NCBI GenBank assembly: GCA_012839095.1
Contig: DUOA01000129.1
Location: 1 to 49,532, forward strand
Source of the DNA: Clostridiales bacterium
Lineage (GTDB): Bacteria > Bacillota > Clostridia > Caldicoprobacterales > DTU083
Direction: 5' to 3'
Length of the DNA stretch: 49,532 bases
The notes beneath the pieces were generated by a model. That model did not search any database. It was not told where the DNA came from and worked only from the letters and a program-made list of their open reading frames with translations. A program made the position numbers and the translations under genes. Below, piece after piece: positions 35,550-43,452 of the stretch (position 1 is its first letter; each line of letters begins with the position of its first letter).

Positions 35550-35918
35550 ATGAAGTCCCTGAAAGAATTGGAAGAAATCAAACAAAGAACTTTGGATTCT
35601 GTTAATTTAAGGCAGGACAGGACAGGGGGAACCCGTGTTGTAGTCGGAATGGGAACCTGCGGCATAGCAGCCGGTGCCCGGCCGGTTCTGCTGGCTTTTC
35701 TGGAAGAGATAAAAAAGAGAAATCTGGGTGATGTTACCGTTGTTCAGACAGGATGCATAGGCGTGTGCAGGCTGGAGCCGATGGTAGAGGTAACCCTTCC
35801 GGGTGAAGAAAAAGTCACCTATGTAAAAATGACTGCGGACAAGGTAAAAAGAGTAGTGGCTGAGCATGTTGTAAACGGCCAGGTGGTCTCTGAATTTACC
35901 ATTGGTGCCGCAGAATAG
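35550..35918 (+). CDS. Thioredoxin-like 2Fe-2S ferredoxin of the hydrogenase operon
   Basis: A 122-aa protein homologous to the N-terminal thioredoxin-like [2Fe-2S] domain of HydB/NuoF-type subunits. Ligands: GMGTCGIAAGA (one Cys, then a spacing of about 40) and QTGCIGVCRLEP. In this copy the first loop has one Cys where NuoE proteins have two, so the cluster may have three Cys ligands plus another residue; the Cys at GTC is followed by Gly-Ile-Ala-Ala. It is translationally near-coupled to the HATPase gene (3-base gap). Role: extra electron carrier or structural subunit. Confidence 0.85.
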   Translation: MKSLKELEEIKQRTLDSVNLRQDRTGGTRVVVGMGTCGIAAGARPVLLAFLEEIKKRNLGDVTVVQTGCIGVCRLEPMVEVTLPGEEKVTYVKMTADKVKRVVAEHVVNGQVVSEFTIGAAE

Positions 35919-35948
35919 CAGAGAAAGGGATATAAGGAGGGTTTCAAA

Positions 35949-37745
35949 ATGGAGTTTTATCGTTCCCATGTCCTGATATGCGGAGGAACAGGATGCCATT
36001 CTTCCGGTTCCGGAGAGGTAATGGAAACATTCAAATCCGAACTTGCAAAACACAATCTGGAGAATGAGATAAAGCTGGTTCAAACCGGCTGTTTTGGCTT
36101 GTGCGCTGTTGGCCCCGTAGTAATTGTTTATCCTGAAGGCGCTTTTTACAGCAGGGTCAAAGATGAAGATGTTTCGAGGATCGTTACCGAGCATCTGCTC
36201 AAAGGCAGAATAGTTACCGATCTTCTCTATCATGACAGCGTTCATGAGGATGAGGCAATAAAATCCCTCAACGAAGTGGAATTCTACAAAAAACAGATGC
36301 GTCTTGCTCTCCGTAATTGCGGTGTGATAGATCCGGAAAAGATCGAGGAATATATTGCCTTTGACGGATACAAAGCCCTTGGCAAGGTACTGCTGGAAAT
36401 GACCCCTGAGGAAACAATAAATTTAATCAAGGCCTCGGGCTTGAGAGGCCGGGGTGGCGCCGGTTTCCCCGCCGGTTTAAAATGGGAGTTTACAGCCAAA
36501 GCACAGGGAGACAAAAAGTATGTCTGCTGTAATGCCGACGAGGGAGATCCCGGCGCATTCATGGACAGAAGCATTCTGGAAGGCGACCCTCACAGTGTTT
36601 TGGAAGCCATGACCATTGCAGGTTATGCAGTCGGAGCTGATCAGGGTTATATCTATGTCAGAGCGGAATACCCGATAGCAGTAAAACGTCTGACTATTGC
36701 CATAGCTCAGGCAAGAGAGGCCGGGCTTTTGGGCAGAAATATATTCGGTACGGATTTCAGCTTTGATATTGAACTGAGATTGGGCGCCGGCGCCTTTGTA
36801 TGCGGTGAGGAGACGGCTTTGATGGCTTCCATAGAAGGAATGAGGGGGGAACCAAGACCCAGACCGCCTTTTCCCGCTGTCAAGGGAGTGTTCGGCAAGC
36901 CAACCCTGCTGAATAATGTTGAAACCTATGCCAATATTCCTCCAATTCTTCTGAACGGGCCGGAATGGTTTCAATCCATTGGAACAGAAAAGAGCAAGGG
37001 CACCAAGGTGTTTGCTCTGGGTGGAAAAATAAACAATACCGGTCTTGTGGAAGTGCCCATGGGCACTACACTGAGGGAAATTATTTATGAAATAGGAGGC
37101 GGCATTCCCGATAATAAGGAATTCAAAGCTGCACAAACCGGGGGACCATCAGGAGGCTGCATACCGGCGCAGCATCTGGACACTCCTATTGACTATGACT
37201 CGCTGACACAGATAGGTTCCATGATGGGCTCCGGAGGCTTAATAGTCATGGACAATGAAAACTGCATGGTCGATATAGCCAGGTTCTTCCTGGACTTTAC
37301 CGTGGATGAATCCTGCGGAAAGTGCCCTCCCTGCCGCATCGGAACAAAACGTATGCTTGAAATACTTGAGCGCATTACCCAGGGTAAGGGAGAAGAAGGC
37401 GATATTGAAAAGCTTCAGGAACTGGGCAGGAGCATAAAATCATCAGCTCTGTGCGGTCTTGGTCAGACTGCCCCTAATCCTGTGCTGAGCACAATCCAAT
37501 ATTTCCGTGAGGAATACGAGGCGCATATTCGCGATAAAAGGTGCCCTGCCGGAGTATGCCAGGCCCTTCTGCAAATAATTATTCAGGCAGAGCTTTGCAA
37601 GGGCTGCGGCTTGTGCATCAAGGCTTGTCCTGTTGATGCAATTTCCGGAGAACGCAGAAGTCCCCATGTAATTGATCAGAGCAAGTGCATCAAGTGTGGA
37701 GCCTGCTTGGAGAAATGCCCCTTCAAGGCTATTGTGAAGGGATAG
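35949..37745 (+). CDS. hydB: Hydrogenase subunit HydB (NuoF-like, NADH/FMN)
   Basis: NADH-binding flavoprotein subunit of 598 aa. Domains in order: thioredoxin-like 2Fe-2S (residues about 5-85, GGTGCHSSGSG and QTGCFGLC), the FMN/NAD(H) fold with RGRGGAGFPAGLKWEF and CCNADEGDPGAFMDR, SLBB, then the NuoF cluster ESCGKCPPCRIGTKR with a distal Cys in CGLGQTAPNP. Two C-terminal ferredoxin clusters follow, CKGCGLCIKACP and CIKCGACLEKCP. This matches the HydB of trimeric electron-bifurcating hydrogenases, where the flavin is the proposed bifurcation site. GGAGGG precedes the ATG by 8 bases. Confidence 0.96.
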   Translation: MEFYRSHVLICGGTGCHSSGSGEVMETFKSELAKHNLENEIKLVQTGCFGLCAVGPVVIVYPEGAFYSRVKDEDVSRIVTEHLLKGRIVTDLLYHDSVHEDEAIKSLNEVEFYKKQMRLALRNCGVIDPEKIEEYIAFDGYKALGKVLLEMTPEETINLIKASGLRGRGGAGFPAGLKWEFTAKAQGDKKYVCCNADEGDPGAFMDRSILEGDPHSVLEAMTIAGYAVGADQGYIYVRAEYPIAVKRLTIAIAQAREAGLLGRNIFGTDFSFDIELRLGAGAFVCGEETALMASIEGMRGEPRPRPPFPAVKGVFGKPTLLNNVETYANIPPILLNGPEWFQSIGTEKSKGTKVFALGGKINNTGLVEVPMGTTLREIIYEIGGGIPDNKEFKAAQTGGPSGGCIPAQHLDTPIDYDSLTQIGSMMGSGGLIVMDNENCMVDIARFFLDFTVDESCGKCPPCRIGTKRMLEILERITQGKGEEGDIEKLQELGRSIKSSALCGLGQTAPNPVLSTIQYFREEYEAHIRDKRCPAGVCQALLQIIIQAELCKGCGLCIKACPVDAISGERRSPHVIDQSKCIKCGACLEKCPFKAIVKG

Positions 37746-37773
37746 AGTTTATACAGAAAAGGGAGTGACAAAG

Positions 37774-39513
37774 ATGGAAATGGTAAAGTTGACCATAGAC
37801 GGCATCCAGGTGGAAGTACCGAAGGGAACAACGGTATTGGAAGCAGCCAGGGCTGCCAATATCCAGATTCCCACCTTGTGCTACCTGAAGGGAGTCAATG
37901 AAATCGGTGCCTGCCGTATGTGTCTGGTGGAAGTAAAAGGTGCCAGAAATCTGCAGGCTTCATGTGTATATCCGGCAGCCGACGGAATGGAAGTAAAAAC
38001 CAACACTGTCTCCGTAAGAAAAGCAAGAAGAGTAAACTTGGAATTGATTCTGTCCAATCATGATCGAAAATGTCTGACCTGTGTCAGAAGTGAGAATTGT
38101 GAACTGCAGGCTCTTTCCAAACAATTAGGTGTAGACGATATCAGATATGACGGAGAGAGAATTGATTATGCCGTTGATGATTTCTCGACTTCGATAGTAC
38201 GGGATCCAAACAAATGCATTCTGTGCCGCCGCTGTGTCGCCACCTGCAGGGATGTGCAGGGAATTGGTGCTATTGGTGCCACGGAAAGAGGATTCCGTTC
38301 CATAGTGGAGCCGGCTTTTGATAAGAGCATATCTGATGTAAACTGCATAAACTGCGGACAATGTATAGAAGCCTGTCCGGTAGGAGCTTTGAGAGAAAAG
38401 GACGACACCGACAGAGTTTGGGAAGCATTAAGCAATCCGGATCTCCATGTGGTGGTTCAGACGGCTCCGGCTGTGCGTGTTGCCCTGGGTGAGGAGTTTG
38501 GCATGCCCATCGGCACCCGTGTTACGGGAAAAATGGTTGCAGCACTTCGCAGACTGGGCTTTGATCGGGTATTTGATACCGATTTTGCTGCAGATCTAAC
38601 CATTATGGAGGAAGGTACAGAATTACTGAACAGGTTGCAAAGCGGCGGAAAGCTGCCCCTGATCACCTCCTGCAGTCCCGGCTGGATAAAATACTGCGAG
38701 CATAATTATCCTGAATTTCTGGATAATCTGTCCACCTGCAAGTCTCCTCATGAGATGATGGGTGCTGTGGTAAAATCATATTATGCTGAGAAAAACAATA
38801 TGGATCCTGCCAATATTTTTGTAGTATCCATTATGCCCTGTACTGCCAAGAAGTTTGAAGCAGCCAGGCCGGAACTGAGCTCAACCGGTCATCCGGATGT
38901 TGACGTGGTATTAACCACAAGGGAGCTGGCCAGGATGATCAAACAGGCAGGTATAGATTTCATAAAACTGAATGATGAAGACTTTGATCCTACTTTGGGA
39001 GACTCTACCGGAGCAGCTGTTATCTTTGGTACTACCGGTGGTGTTATGGAAGCTGCCTTGCGCACAGTATATGAAATTGTTACAGGCAAGACCTTGGAGA
39101 ACCTGGAGATTCATGCTGTCCGTGGCATGGATGGTGTGAAAGAGGTGGAAGTTCCCCTTGGTGATGTAACGATAAAAGCAGCTGTTGCCCATGGAACAGC
39201 CAATGCCAAAGCCTTACTGGAAAAGGTGAAATCCGGCGAAAAGGAATATCACTTTATTGAGGTTATGGGCTGTCCCGGCGGATGTGTAACCGGCGGCGGA
39301 CAACCTATCGTACCGGCTCAGGTACAAATGGAGATCGATGTACACAAGGCTCGCGCTGCAGCAATCTATGATGAGGACAGAGCGCTGCCTGTACGAAAAT
39401 CTCATGAAAACGAGTCTGTTAAAAAAGTCTATGCGGAATACCTGGGTGAGCCCAACAGCCACAAGGCTCATGAACTGCTGCATACCCACTACACACCAAG
39501 AAAAAGATACTGA
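37774..39513 (+). CDS. hydA: [FeFe] hydrogenase catalytic subunit HydA
   Basis: Catalytic subunit of 579 aa that reduces protons or oxidises H2. N-terminal 2Fe-2S domain with GACRMCLVEV, His-ligated cluster HDRKCLTCVRSENC, two ferredoxin clusters (CILCRRCVATC and CINCGQCIEACP), then the H-domain and small-subunit-like C terminus ending SHKAHELLHTHY. H-cluster motifs: TSCSPGW (residues 298-304), MPCTAKKFE and EVMGCPGGCVTGGG. The first has Ser301 where classical enzymes have the ligand Cys of TSCCPxW. The start is ATG 37774, with GGGAG 8 bases upstream; GTG 37765 overlaps it. The extra C-terminal 2Fe-2S domain of Thermotoga HydA is absent. Confidence 0.95.
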   Translation: MEMVKLTIDGIQVEVPKGTTVLEAARAANIQIPTLCYLKGVNEIGACRMCLVEVKGARNLQASCVYPAADGMEVKTNTVSVRKARRVNLELILSNHDRKCLTCVRSENCELQALSKQLGVDDIRYDGERIDYAVDDFSTSIVRDPNKCILCRRCVATCRDVQGIGAIGATERGFRSIVEPAFDKSISDVNCINCGQCIEACPVGALREKDDTDRVWEALSNPDLHVVVQTAPAVRVALGEEFGMPIGTRVTGKMVAALRRLGFDRVFDTDFAADLTIMEEGTELLNRLQSGGKLPLITSCSPGWIKYCEHNYPEFLDNLSTCKSPHEMMGAVVKSYYAEKNNMDPANIFVVSIMPCTAKKFEAARPELSSTGHPDVDVVLTTRELARMIKQAGIDFIKLNDEDFDPTLGDSTGAAVIFGTTGGVMEAALRTVYEIVTGKTLENLEIHAVRGMDGVKEVEVPLGDVTIKAAVAHGTANAKALLEKVKSGEKEYHFIEVMGCPGGCVTGGGQPIVPAQVQMEIDVHKARAAAIYDEDRALPVRKSHENESVKKVYAEYLGEPNSHKAHELLHTHYTPRKRY

Positions 39514-39525
39514 TAATGATACATC

Positions 39526-39557
39526 AAAGAACCGGTTTCAAGCCGGTTCTTTTTTTT
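39526..39557 (+). terminator. Rho-independent terminator of the hydrogenase operon
   Basis: AAAGAACCGG (39526-39535), loop TTTCAAG, CCGGTTCTTT (39543-39552), then more T residues. Confidence 0.92.
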
Positions 39558-39632
39558 AAGGCAGGTGCCAGGCGGGAACAGTTCGCAAGTGTTCGATAGG
39601 GGACGTTTCTCAATTATCCTGGACTTGACTAA

Positions 39633-39661
39633 TGGACGCATCAGGAGTCTTTTGCTATACT
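39633..39661 (+). promoter_or_regulatory. Putative promoter of the QueG-like gene (extended -10)
   Basis: TGCTATACT ending at 39661 is an extended -10; TGGACG (39633-39638) is a weak -35 at 17 bases. Confidence 0.45.
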
Positions 39662-39693
39662 TAGCATATTAGTGTTGTACCGGAGGTGAGAGG

Positions 39694-40788
39694 GTGAAGA
39701 AGAGAATCAGGGAAAGGGCTGTTGAGCTGGGCATTGGGGACGTATCTTTTATGCAGGTGCAGCCTTTGCCTTTATGGGCAGGGGAAGTAGAAAAACGCAA
39801 AGTCATGGATCCGGATACAGCTGACTATTGGGAATCAAGGGGCTTGGTCAGCGATTGCACGTCAATAATGAAAAATGCAAAAACCGTAATTGCTGCCGTC
39901 TACCCTTATAAACCCTATAAGCTGCCTTTTTCATCAGACCAGGGAAGCTTCAGTGCGCATTATGCGGCATATCCACGGGGAAGAAAAGCTGTCACAGAGC
40001 TGGGGAATTTGCTGAAGGATGAAGGCTATGAGATTCTTATAGACCCTCCGGTTCCGGCTAAGGAAATTGCCTATAGAAGCGGATTGGGAAAATACGGAAA
40101 AAACGGATTGATATATCACCCAAGCTTCGGCTCTTTCATCACCATACACATTCTCCTGACCAACGCAATAATCGCACCTGATGATGAGAATTGTGGAGAA
40201 ATCACAGACTGTGGAAATTGCAGGTTATGCATACAGGCATGTCCTACGCAGGCGATTGCAGGAAATGGCGCAATTCTCGTCAGCAAATGCATGCGTTACC
40301 ATATGTTTTCATCTGAGATTATCCCTGTAGAAGTAAGAGAAAGGATGAAGAACCAAATGCTGGGCTGTGAAGACTGTCAGAGGGTTTGTCCCAAAAACCG
40401 GGCTGCTGTAAGACAGGCTTATCAGATGAAAACATCTGAGGAAATTTTCTCAATAAACAAGCTGCTTTCGGGACATGGGACCGGGCTGAAAAAATTATTG
40501 ACTTCTGCTGAAAAGCTGATTGGCAAAAACTATGCACGTCCGCAAAAAGTACTGTCCATGGCAGTCATTGCTGCCGGTAATTCCGGTGACCCTGCCTATG
40601 TTTCACAGCTGTCTTTCATCCTTCATCATACACATCCGCCTATTCGGGCCCATAGCGCATGGGCAATAGGCAGGCTGGGAGGTGAATATGCCAAAAAATG
40701 CCTGCTGGAGGCTATGGAACAGGAACAGGATCCGTATGTCCGGCAGGAGATAAAGGCTGCCTTGCTGACCATTGAAAAATCAGAATAA
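39694..40788 (+). CDS. queG: Epoxyqueuosine reductase-like protein (QueG family)
   Basis: Cobalamin- and iron-sulfur-dependent reductase of 364 aa. QueG converts epoxyqueuosine to queuosine in tRNA wobble positions. Order: N-terminal cobalamin-binding domain, RSGLGKYGKNGLI (the AGLGWxGK motif of classical QueG, here altered), double-cluster domain CGNCRLCIQACPTQAI with CEDCQRVCPKN, then HEAT-like repeats to the C terminus (HPPIRAHSAWAIGRLGGEYA). Asp of LIDPPVPAKE aligns with the catalytic Asp region. Starts at GTG 39694, with GGAGG 7 bases upstream. The motif change and the lack of other queuosine genes nearby leave a related substrate possible. Confidence 0.82.
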   Translation: MKKRIRERAVELGIGDVSFMQVQPLPLWAGEVEKRKVMDPDTADYWESRGLVSDCTSIMKNAKTVIAAVYPYKPYKLPFSSDQGSFSAHYAAYPRGRKAVTELGNLLKDEGYEILIDPPVPAKEIAYRSGLGKYGKNGLIYHPSFGSFITIHILLTNAIIAPDDENCGEITDCGNCRLCIQACPTQAIAGNGAILVSKCMRYHMFSSEIIPVEVRERMKNQMLGCEDCQRVCPKNRAAVRQAYQMKTSEEIFSINKLLSGHGTGLKKLLTSAEKLIGKNYARPQKVLSMAVIAAGNSGDPAYVSQLSFILHHTHPPIRAHSAWAIGRLGGEYAKKCLLEAMEQEQDPYVRQEIKAALLTIEKSE

Positions 40789-40928
40789 TACTTAAAAAAG
40801 AATAGATTACTGTGCTTCCTTGTTATTTCCATAACAAAGAGAAGGAATTTGCTGCTTTATGTCGAAATGATACTTCAACGGACTCCAAACTTGGAATTCC
40901 CAAATGATCTCAGCATGGAGGGAAGGCA

Positions 40929-41375
40929 GTGAAATATTTATTCGATATTGCACAAGAGGAATCCGGGGAAGACAGTCAATGTGAGGAATGTTCCATAAGT
41001 GAGCCTTTTGACCATAAGGAAAACCTCTATGTAAGCAAAAAGGTATTCTCCAAAATTTCCAGATACCTGGAAAGGATTCCGGAAGCCGTTCGTCACAGTG
41101 AAGTTTGTGAAGATGGCTGGTTCAACAAAAAGGAAAGCTATATCAGGAAACGTCTGAAACACAAAAGGAAGGAAGGAAAGTACTGCCTTGGTATCAGCAA
41201 CCTGTATCGTAGCTTCAATGGGAAGCGGATTTCCCGGTATCAACTGTACTGGCTTTACGAAAGGGACGTTTACTACATCAACAAGGGACTTGCCCTGAAA
41301 TCTGCTGATAAGGTAATTCCAACGGATATTATTTCCAGAATGTTTAGCATCATCAATATAGATTTGGAAGAGTAA
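40929..41375 (+). CDS. Conserved-looking protein of unknown function
   Basis: Not recognised. A 148-aa, charged protein with a GGAGGGAAGG site before the ATG, so it looks genuinely expressed. The N terminus has ESGEDSQCEECSISEP, with a CxxC. The middle and C-terminal part is basic and aromatic (RLKHKRKEGKYC, SRYQLYWLYERDVYYINKGLAL). No membrane segment or signal peptide. Sequence TGTCGAA at 40860-40866 upstream equals the Spo0A-box consensus, which may or may not be chance. A terminator follows, and parE lies downstream. Confidence 0.65.
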   Translation: MKYLFDIAQEESGEDSQCEECSISEPFDHKENLYVSKKVFSKISRYLERIPEAVRHSEVCEDGWFNKKESYIRKRLKHKRKEGKYCLGISNLYRSFNGKRISRYQLYWLYERDVYYINKGLALKSADKVIPTDIISRMFSIINIDLEE

Positions 41376-41379
41376 ATTC

Positions 41380-41407
41380 GGAAAGGATAGCCATCCTTTC
41401 CTTTTTT
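41380..41407 (+). terminator. Rho-independent terminator upstream of parE
   Basis: GGAAAGGAT-AGCC-ATCCTTTCC followed by six T residues. Confidence 0.88.
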
Positions 41408-41417
41408 ATGCAAAACT

Positions 41418-41446
41418 TTTCACTGAGGGCAAAAGCATGTTATAAT
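41418..41446 (+). promoter_or_regulatory. Putative parE-parC promoter (extended -10)
   Basis: TGTTATAAT ending at 41446, with weak TTTCAC (41418-41423) at 17 bases, about 57 bases before parE. Confidence 0.55.
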
Positions 41447-41502
41447 GAAGAATGGATTAAAGAGCGGAACGTTTGTTCTATAAGGGGAGGACTATAATAT
41501 TT

Positions 41503-43449
41503 ATGACCAGAACATACGAAGCTAACGACATACAGGTTTTGGAGGGGCTGGATGCCGTAAGAATGCGTCCGGGAATGTATATTGGCTCTACCAGTGCAAG
41601 GGGCCTTCATCACTTATTATGGGAAATCGTAGACAATGGGATCGATGAAGCGGCCAATGGCTATGCTTCCACTATAGAGGTTGTACTTAACAAAGACAAC
41701 AGTGTAACTGTTAAAGACGATGGCAGGGGCATTCCGGTAGGTATACATGACACCATGAAGGTTCCGGGAGTTCAGTTGGTGTTTACCCAGCTGCATGCAG
41801 GCGGTAAGTTTAACACCAACAACTACAATTACTCGGGAGGGCTTCATGGTGTGGGAGCAGCTGTTGTCAATGCCTTGTCCAGGTGGCTGGAGGCAGAGGT
41901 TCATGTGGACGGAAAAAAATACATGCAGAGATTTGAAAGTTATGAAGAAAAGGGGAAGATTATGGCGGGGAAACCTGTCAGCCAGCTGACTTGTCTTGGT
42001 TCTACGGATTTGCAGGGTACTATGGTTACTTTCCTGCCTGATGATCGAATCTTTGAAAGCATCCAGATGAATAAGGATGTGATATCAAAAAGACTAAAGG
42101 AACTGGCCTTTCTGAACAAAGGCATTAAAATGATTCTCACCGATAAAAGAACGGAGAAAACCACTTCAGTATCCTTCCATTATACAGGAGGCTTGATTGA
42201 TTTTGTGGAGTATCTGAATGAGGATAAATCTGCTATTCATCCTGAAGTTATCTATCTTGAGGGAGAAAGGGATGATATCAGGGCGCAGATAGCCATACAA
42301 TACACTGATTCCTACACCGAAAGCATTTTTTCCTATGTAAACAGTATTCCTACCAGCGAGGGGGGTACTCACGAAACCGGTTTTAAAACTGCTGTTACCA
42401 AAGTGTTGAATGATTTTGTCCGGAAACAGAATCTATATAAGGGAAAAAACGGCGGGTTGACAGGTGAGGATTTCAGGGAAGGTATGACTGCAGTTATTGC
42501 AGTTAATATGCACAACATTCAATTTGAAGGTCAGACCAAAACCAAACTGGGCAATACTGAAGCCCGTGCTGCTTTGGAATCCATTGTTTCAGAGCAACTG
42601 CAGAACTATTTTGAGAACATTGATAATCAACAGACGCTGAAGCTAATACTGGATAAAGCCGTCAATGCTGCCAAGGTACGGGAAGCAGCAAGGAAGGCAA
42701 AGGATATAACCCGCAAGAAAAACAGTCTGGAAGGCGCGCCTTTGGTAGGAAAGCTGGCCAGCTGCACCGGCAGGGATCCTAAAATAAATGAGCTTTTCCT
42801 GGTGGAAGGCGACTCGGCAGGCGGTTCAGCCAAGCAGGGAAGGGACAGGCAGTTTCAAGCCATCCTGCCTCTTCGGGGCAAGCCATTGAATGCCGAAAAA
42901 AAACGGTTGGATCAGGTACTGGCCAATGAAGAATTCCGAACAATAATATCAGCTCTTGGTACCGGTATAGATGAGGATTTTAATATAAGCAACCTAAAAT
43001 ACAACAAGGTAATTATACTGGCCGATGCTGATCAGGATGGAGCACATATCCGTGCCATCCTCTTAACCTTTTTCTTCCGTTACATGAAACCCCTGATTAC
43101 CCATGGTCATATATTCATCGGCCTGGCTCCCCTTTATAAGGTTTCCAAGGGCAGCAGGACTGAATACGCATACAGCGATGATGAATTGAAAGCAATAGTA
43201 AAGAAAATAGGCAAGGGTTATACTATACAGCGCTATAAGGGCCTGGGGGAAATGAACCCGGAGCAATTGTGGGAAACCACCATGAATCCGGCTAACCGTT
43301 CCATAATAGAGGTAAGCATAGAAGATGCTGCTGAGGCGGAAAAACTGGTTACCATTCTCATGGGTGACAAGATAGATTCCAGGCGGCAGTATATCACCAA
43401 TTACGCCAATTTTAACAAAAAAGACATTTTTCAGGAAATGGGGGTGTAA
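41503..43449 (+). CDS. parE: Type IIA topoisomerase ATPase subunit (ParE-like)
   Basis: ATPase/TOPRIM subunit of 648 aa. GHKL motifs: EIVDNGIDEA, DDGRGIP and GGLHGVGAAVVNALS. TOPRIM: VEGDSAGGSAKQGRDR and ILADADQDGAHIR. Detailed features such as YRYKGLGEMNPEQLWETT preceded by KKIGKGYTIQ, and MKPLI, fit topoisomerase IV ParE better than GyrB. The start is ATG 41503; the GGGGAGG site is 12 bases away, longer than usual, but the product begins like relatives. parC starts 3 bases after the stop. Gyrase genes proper are presumably elsewhere, near dnaA. Confidence 0.93.
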   Translation: MTRTYEANDIQVLEGLDAVRMRPGMYIGSTSARGLHHLLWEIVDNGIDEAANGYASTIEVVLNKDNSVTVKDDGRGIPVGIHDTMKVPGVQLVFTQLHAGGKFNTNNYNYSGGLHGVGAAVVNALSRWLEAEVHVDGKKYMQRFESYEEKGKIMAGKPVSQLTCLGSTDLQGTMVTFLPDDRIFESIQMNKDVISKRLKELAFLNKGIKMILTDKRTEKTTSVSFHYTGGLIDFVEYLNEDKSAIHPEVIYLEGERDDIRAQIAIQYTDSYTESIFSYVNSIPTSEGGTHETGFKTAVTKVLNDFVRKQNLYKGKNGGLTGEDFREGMTAVIAVNMHNIQFEGQTKTKLGNTEARAALESIVSEQLQNYFENIDNQQTLKLILDKAVNAAKVREAARKAKDITRKKNSLEGAPLVGKLASCTGRDPKINELFLVEGDSAGGSAKQGRDRQFQAILPLRGKPLNAEKKRLDQVLANEEFRTIISALGTGIDEDFNISNLKYNKVIILADADQDGAHIRAILLTFFFRYMKPLITHGHIFIGLAPLYKVSKGSRTEYAYSDDELKAIVKKIGKGYTIQRYKGLGEMNPEQLWETTMNPANRSIIEVSIEDAAEAEKLVTILMGDKIDSRRQYITNYANFNKKDIFQEMGV

Positions 43450-43452
43450 CGG

